Source of the DNA: Flavobacterium psychrophilum
Lineage (GTDB): Bacteria > Bacteroidota > Bacteroidia > Flavobacteriales > Flavobacteriaceae
NCBI GenBank assembly: GCA_945862065.1
Contig: CAMAWT010000014.1
Span: forward strand, 10,676-74,675
Length of the DNA stretch: 64,000 nt
Reading direction: 5' to 3'
In this document: one piece after another, positions 62,751 through 64,000 of the stretch
How the letters are laid out: each line of letters begins with the position of its first letter
Position numbering within the stretch: position 1 is the stretch's first letter
Notes under the pieces: generated by a model
Told to the model about the DNA's origin: nothing
Seen by the model: the letters and a program-made list of their open reading frames with translations, nothing else
The model's database searches: none
Program-made: the position numbers and the translations under genes

Positions 62751-62773
62751 AAGTGAGGAATTTAAGTGAGGAA
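62751..62773 (+). repeat. two AAGTGAGGAA direct repeats (right arm sites)
   Basis: Copies at 62751-62760 and 62764-62773, 13 bases apart start to start. They match the left-end copies exactly and lie 80-100 bases before the second att core. Confidence 0.55.
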
Positions 62774-62853
62774 ATGTTAGGTTTTTAAGTTAGATATTTT
62801 CTAAAACCTATATTTTAAAGGGCTTTAAGGCTCATAAAAATATTCAAGACATT

Positions 62854-62896
62854 TTCATAACCCTGAGGTCGGGAGTTCAAATCTCCCTCTCGCTAC
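62854..62896 (+). repeat. att core, second copy
   Basis: Exact 43-base copy of the tRNA-Met 3' half (59055-59097). It lacks the 5' half, so it is not a tRNA gene. It lies 53 bases before the integrase start. Confidence 0.9.
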
Positions 62897-62917
62897 TTAA
62901 AGAAATTCAATGAAACT

Positions 62918-62948
62918 GCGGTTTAGTCTACACTAAACCGCTTTTTTT
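62918..62948 (+). terminator. terminator between the att copy and the integrase gene
   Basis: GCGGTTTAG with CTAAACCGC around TCTACA, then T7. It probably ended the tRNA transcript when the second element alone occupied the site. Confidence 0.75.
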
Positions 62949-63542
62949 ATGTCAAATATTTTATTACTTTTACAAAAAGTACACCAAAACGTACACCAAA
63001 AAAGACACTCTTTGGATAAAAAAAAATTTTCCGAACCAAGAATTTACACAGGTGGTGTAGATGTAACTATTTGGAATGAACTCTCAAAAGAAGAGCAAAA
63101 AAATGCCCTTTCAAAAGACTGGTACATCTATTATAAATTCATGGATGATACAACAGGAAAATTAAAACGAATGCCGAATATAAAAGGGGGCTGTAATCGA
63201 TATAAAAATAAAAAGGATAGAATATTAGTGCTATTACAATTAAGAGATGCTTTGGAATATCTTTTAGACAAAGGCCTCAACCCATATGTAGATTCAGATT
63301 CAGAATTACTTGAATTTAATAAATCTAGTACTATCATAAAACCCATTAGTTCTGTTAATTCAAAAGATGAAATAATAGTAACACAAGAAAATGTAAAAAC
63401 AGAAATAGTTGAGGATGTGCTATCTATTAAAGATGCTTTTGATTATGCTTTAAAAGTTAAAAAGAAATCTCTTAATGCAACTTCGTATTTAATGTATGTC
63501 TTCAAACTAAAGTGGACTTTTCCTAAGAGAGTATTTAGTTAA
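62949..63542 (+). pseudogene. tyrosine-type integrase, N-terminal part, cut by an IS
   Basis: The first ~188 residues match the N-terminal region of Bacteroidetes phage/ICE integrases: RIYTGGVDVTIWNELSKEEQ, ALSKDWYIYYKF, NIKGGCNRYKNKKDR, LRDALEYLLDKGLNPY, IKDAFDYALKVKKKSLNATS. The catalytic domain (Arg, His, Tyr) is missing. Near 63511 the frame enters the end of the IS and stops nine codons later. Its place next to an att core in tRNA-Met is typical, and it is now inactive unless the rest survives beyond the IS. Confidence 0.85.
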
Positions 63543-64000
63543 TAATTCAAAGATAAATGTTTTTTTTGATTTGTTGTTAATTTTAATTTTTGGTACTCAT
63601 TTCTGCGATTAATAATTGCAATTTTCTTTAATTTTTGTCTTTCTTTTAATATCATTTCTCCTCTTCCAAAATAAACATCTGCAGGAGTTAAGTTGTTTAA
63701 TGATTCATGATAACGCTCATTATTGTATCGGTTAACAAACTTTTGTAAAGCAGCTTCTAATTCCTCTGGAGCAAAGTAATTTTCAAGTTTCACAACATTT
63801 TTCATAGTTCTGTGATAGCGTTCAATCTTTCCTTGTGTTTGTGGATGATTGGGTCTGCCATGCACTTGCTGCATTTGATAATTGTCTTTTAAATATGATT
63901 TTAGTTCACTTGCAATATAACACGAGCCATTATCCGATAGTAACTTTGGTTTTTGTTTGGTAATTAATTTAGCTTTTTGAATCGCAGTATCCACGGTTCT
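63511..64000 (-). mobile_element. IS3-family insertion sequence, one end in the window
   Basis: The inner boundary is placed near 63511 (TGGACTTTTCCTAAGAGAG) because the integrase-like protein sequence stops matching there. The exact inverted repeat cannot be set without the other end. Confidence 0.7.
63539..64000 (-). CDS. IS3-family transposase, C-terminal part (cut by window edge)
   Basis: DDE integrase core: second Asp in LLSDNGSCYIASELKSYL and Glu in HPQTQGKIERYHRT, followed by the IS3-type ending RYNNERYHESLNNLTPADVY. The frame is open to the right edge, so the start and first Asp lie outside. It is transcribed leftward into the broken integrase gene. Confidence 0.9.
   Translation of the reverse strand, partial: RTVDTAIQKAKLITKQKPKLLSDNGSCYIASELKSYLKDNYQMQQVHGRPNHPQTQGKIERYHRTMKNVVKLENYFAPEELEAALQKFVNRYNNERYHESLNNLTPADVYFGRGEMILKERQKLKKIAIINRRNEYQKLKLTTNQKKHLSLNY

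Larger units (their letters stand above)
59097..62896 (+). mobile_element. small integrative element in tRNA-Met, without its own integrase
   Basis: 3.8 kb between two 43-base att repeats. Cargo is all on the minus strand: an unknown 101-residue protein, a membrane protein, a MORN-repeat protein and a related lipoprotein, plus a truncated serine recombinase. A plus-strand orphan fragment also lies here. Ten-base repeats AAGTGAGGAA lie near both ends. The only integrase starts outside, just beyond the second att copy, so this unit looks like a cis-mobilisable neighbour of a second element. Confidence 0.75.

Noticed and set aside
62854..62896. Second tRNA-Met gene
   Set aside because: Only the 3' half is present; there is no acceptor 5' strand, D-arm or full anticodon stem. 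It is an att copy.

Overview
The window looks like a chromosomal segment of a Flavobacteriaceae bacterium, most likely Flavobacterium or a close relative. It is AT-rich. Promoters follow the Bacteroidetes pattern TTG-N17..20-TAnnTTTG, and ribosome binding sites are not purine-rich. It carries families typical of the phylum: a TonB receptor with a CarboxypepD_reg domain, DUF5686, DUF4290 and DUF4199 proteins, type B L31, a transketolase split into two genes, and a 6S-like RNA beside zapA.

Layout. 0-5.4 kb: the start of tgt, an ArnT-like sugar transferase with a polyprenyl-phosphate glycosyltransferase, and the split transketolase with an unrelated secreted-protein gene wedged between its halves. 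5.5-11.9 kb: an accessory defence region bracketed by inverted copies of a dispersed repeat. It contains an ABC-type ATPase, a small PD-(D/E)XK nuclease, a large nuclease-methylase fusion (type IIG-like) and a kinase-fold protein. The ATPase-nuclease pair lies between two copies of the first 108 bases of the methylase gene. 11.9-25.1 kb: carB, rpmH, small membrane or secreted proteins, then the isoleucine/valine operon ilvE-D-B-N-C-A on the minus strand. The operon is preceded by an 18-residue, isoleucine-rich leader peptide and a terminator, which is a classic attenuator layout. 25-58.9 kb: mostly housekeeping genes (lytic transglycosylase, mtaB, GlmU-like enzyme, rpmE2, phosphohexomutase, MsbA-like ABC exporter, TonB receptor, M23 peptidase, zapA, 6S-like RNA, rny, xerD, aroQ, murA, recQ, fmt, HU, yqgE). 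59.0-64 kb: a tRNA-Met gene whose 3' 43 bases are repeated exactly 3.8 kb downstream. The interval holds cargo (a MORN-repeat protein and a lipoprotein sharing a Cys-rich C-terminal domain, a membrane protein, a truncated serine recombinase). The second att copy is followed by a tyrosine integrase gene cut by an IS3-family insertion.

Three signals cross gene boundaries. First, at least eight copies of a structured repeat (about 100-150 bases) occur in intergenic gaps. Their central stems differ in sequence but keep pairing, and a second stem shows three different compensated base pairs. This points to selection on, or copying of, a folded nucleic acid. Second, the defence region shows several layers of remodelling: an inserted cassette, an AT-rich replaced block in the methylase, and a palindromic repeat inserted in frame. 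Third, the tRNA-Met island has two att cores and four copies of a 10-base repeat placed like integrase arm sites. No CRISPR array or rRNA was seen. All functional names rest on motif and family recognition by eye; no database search was run.
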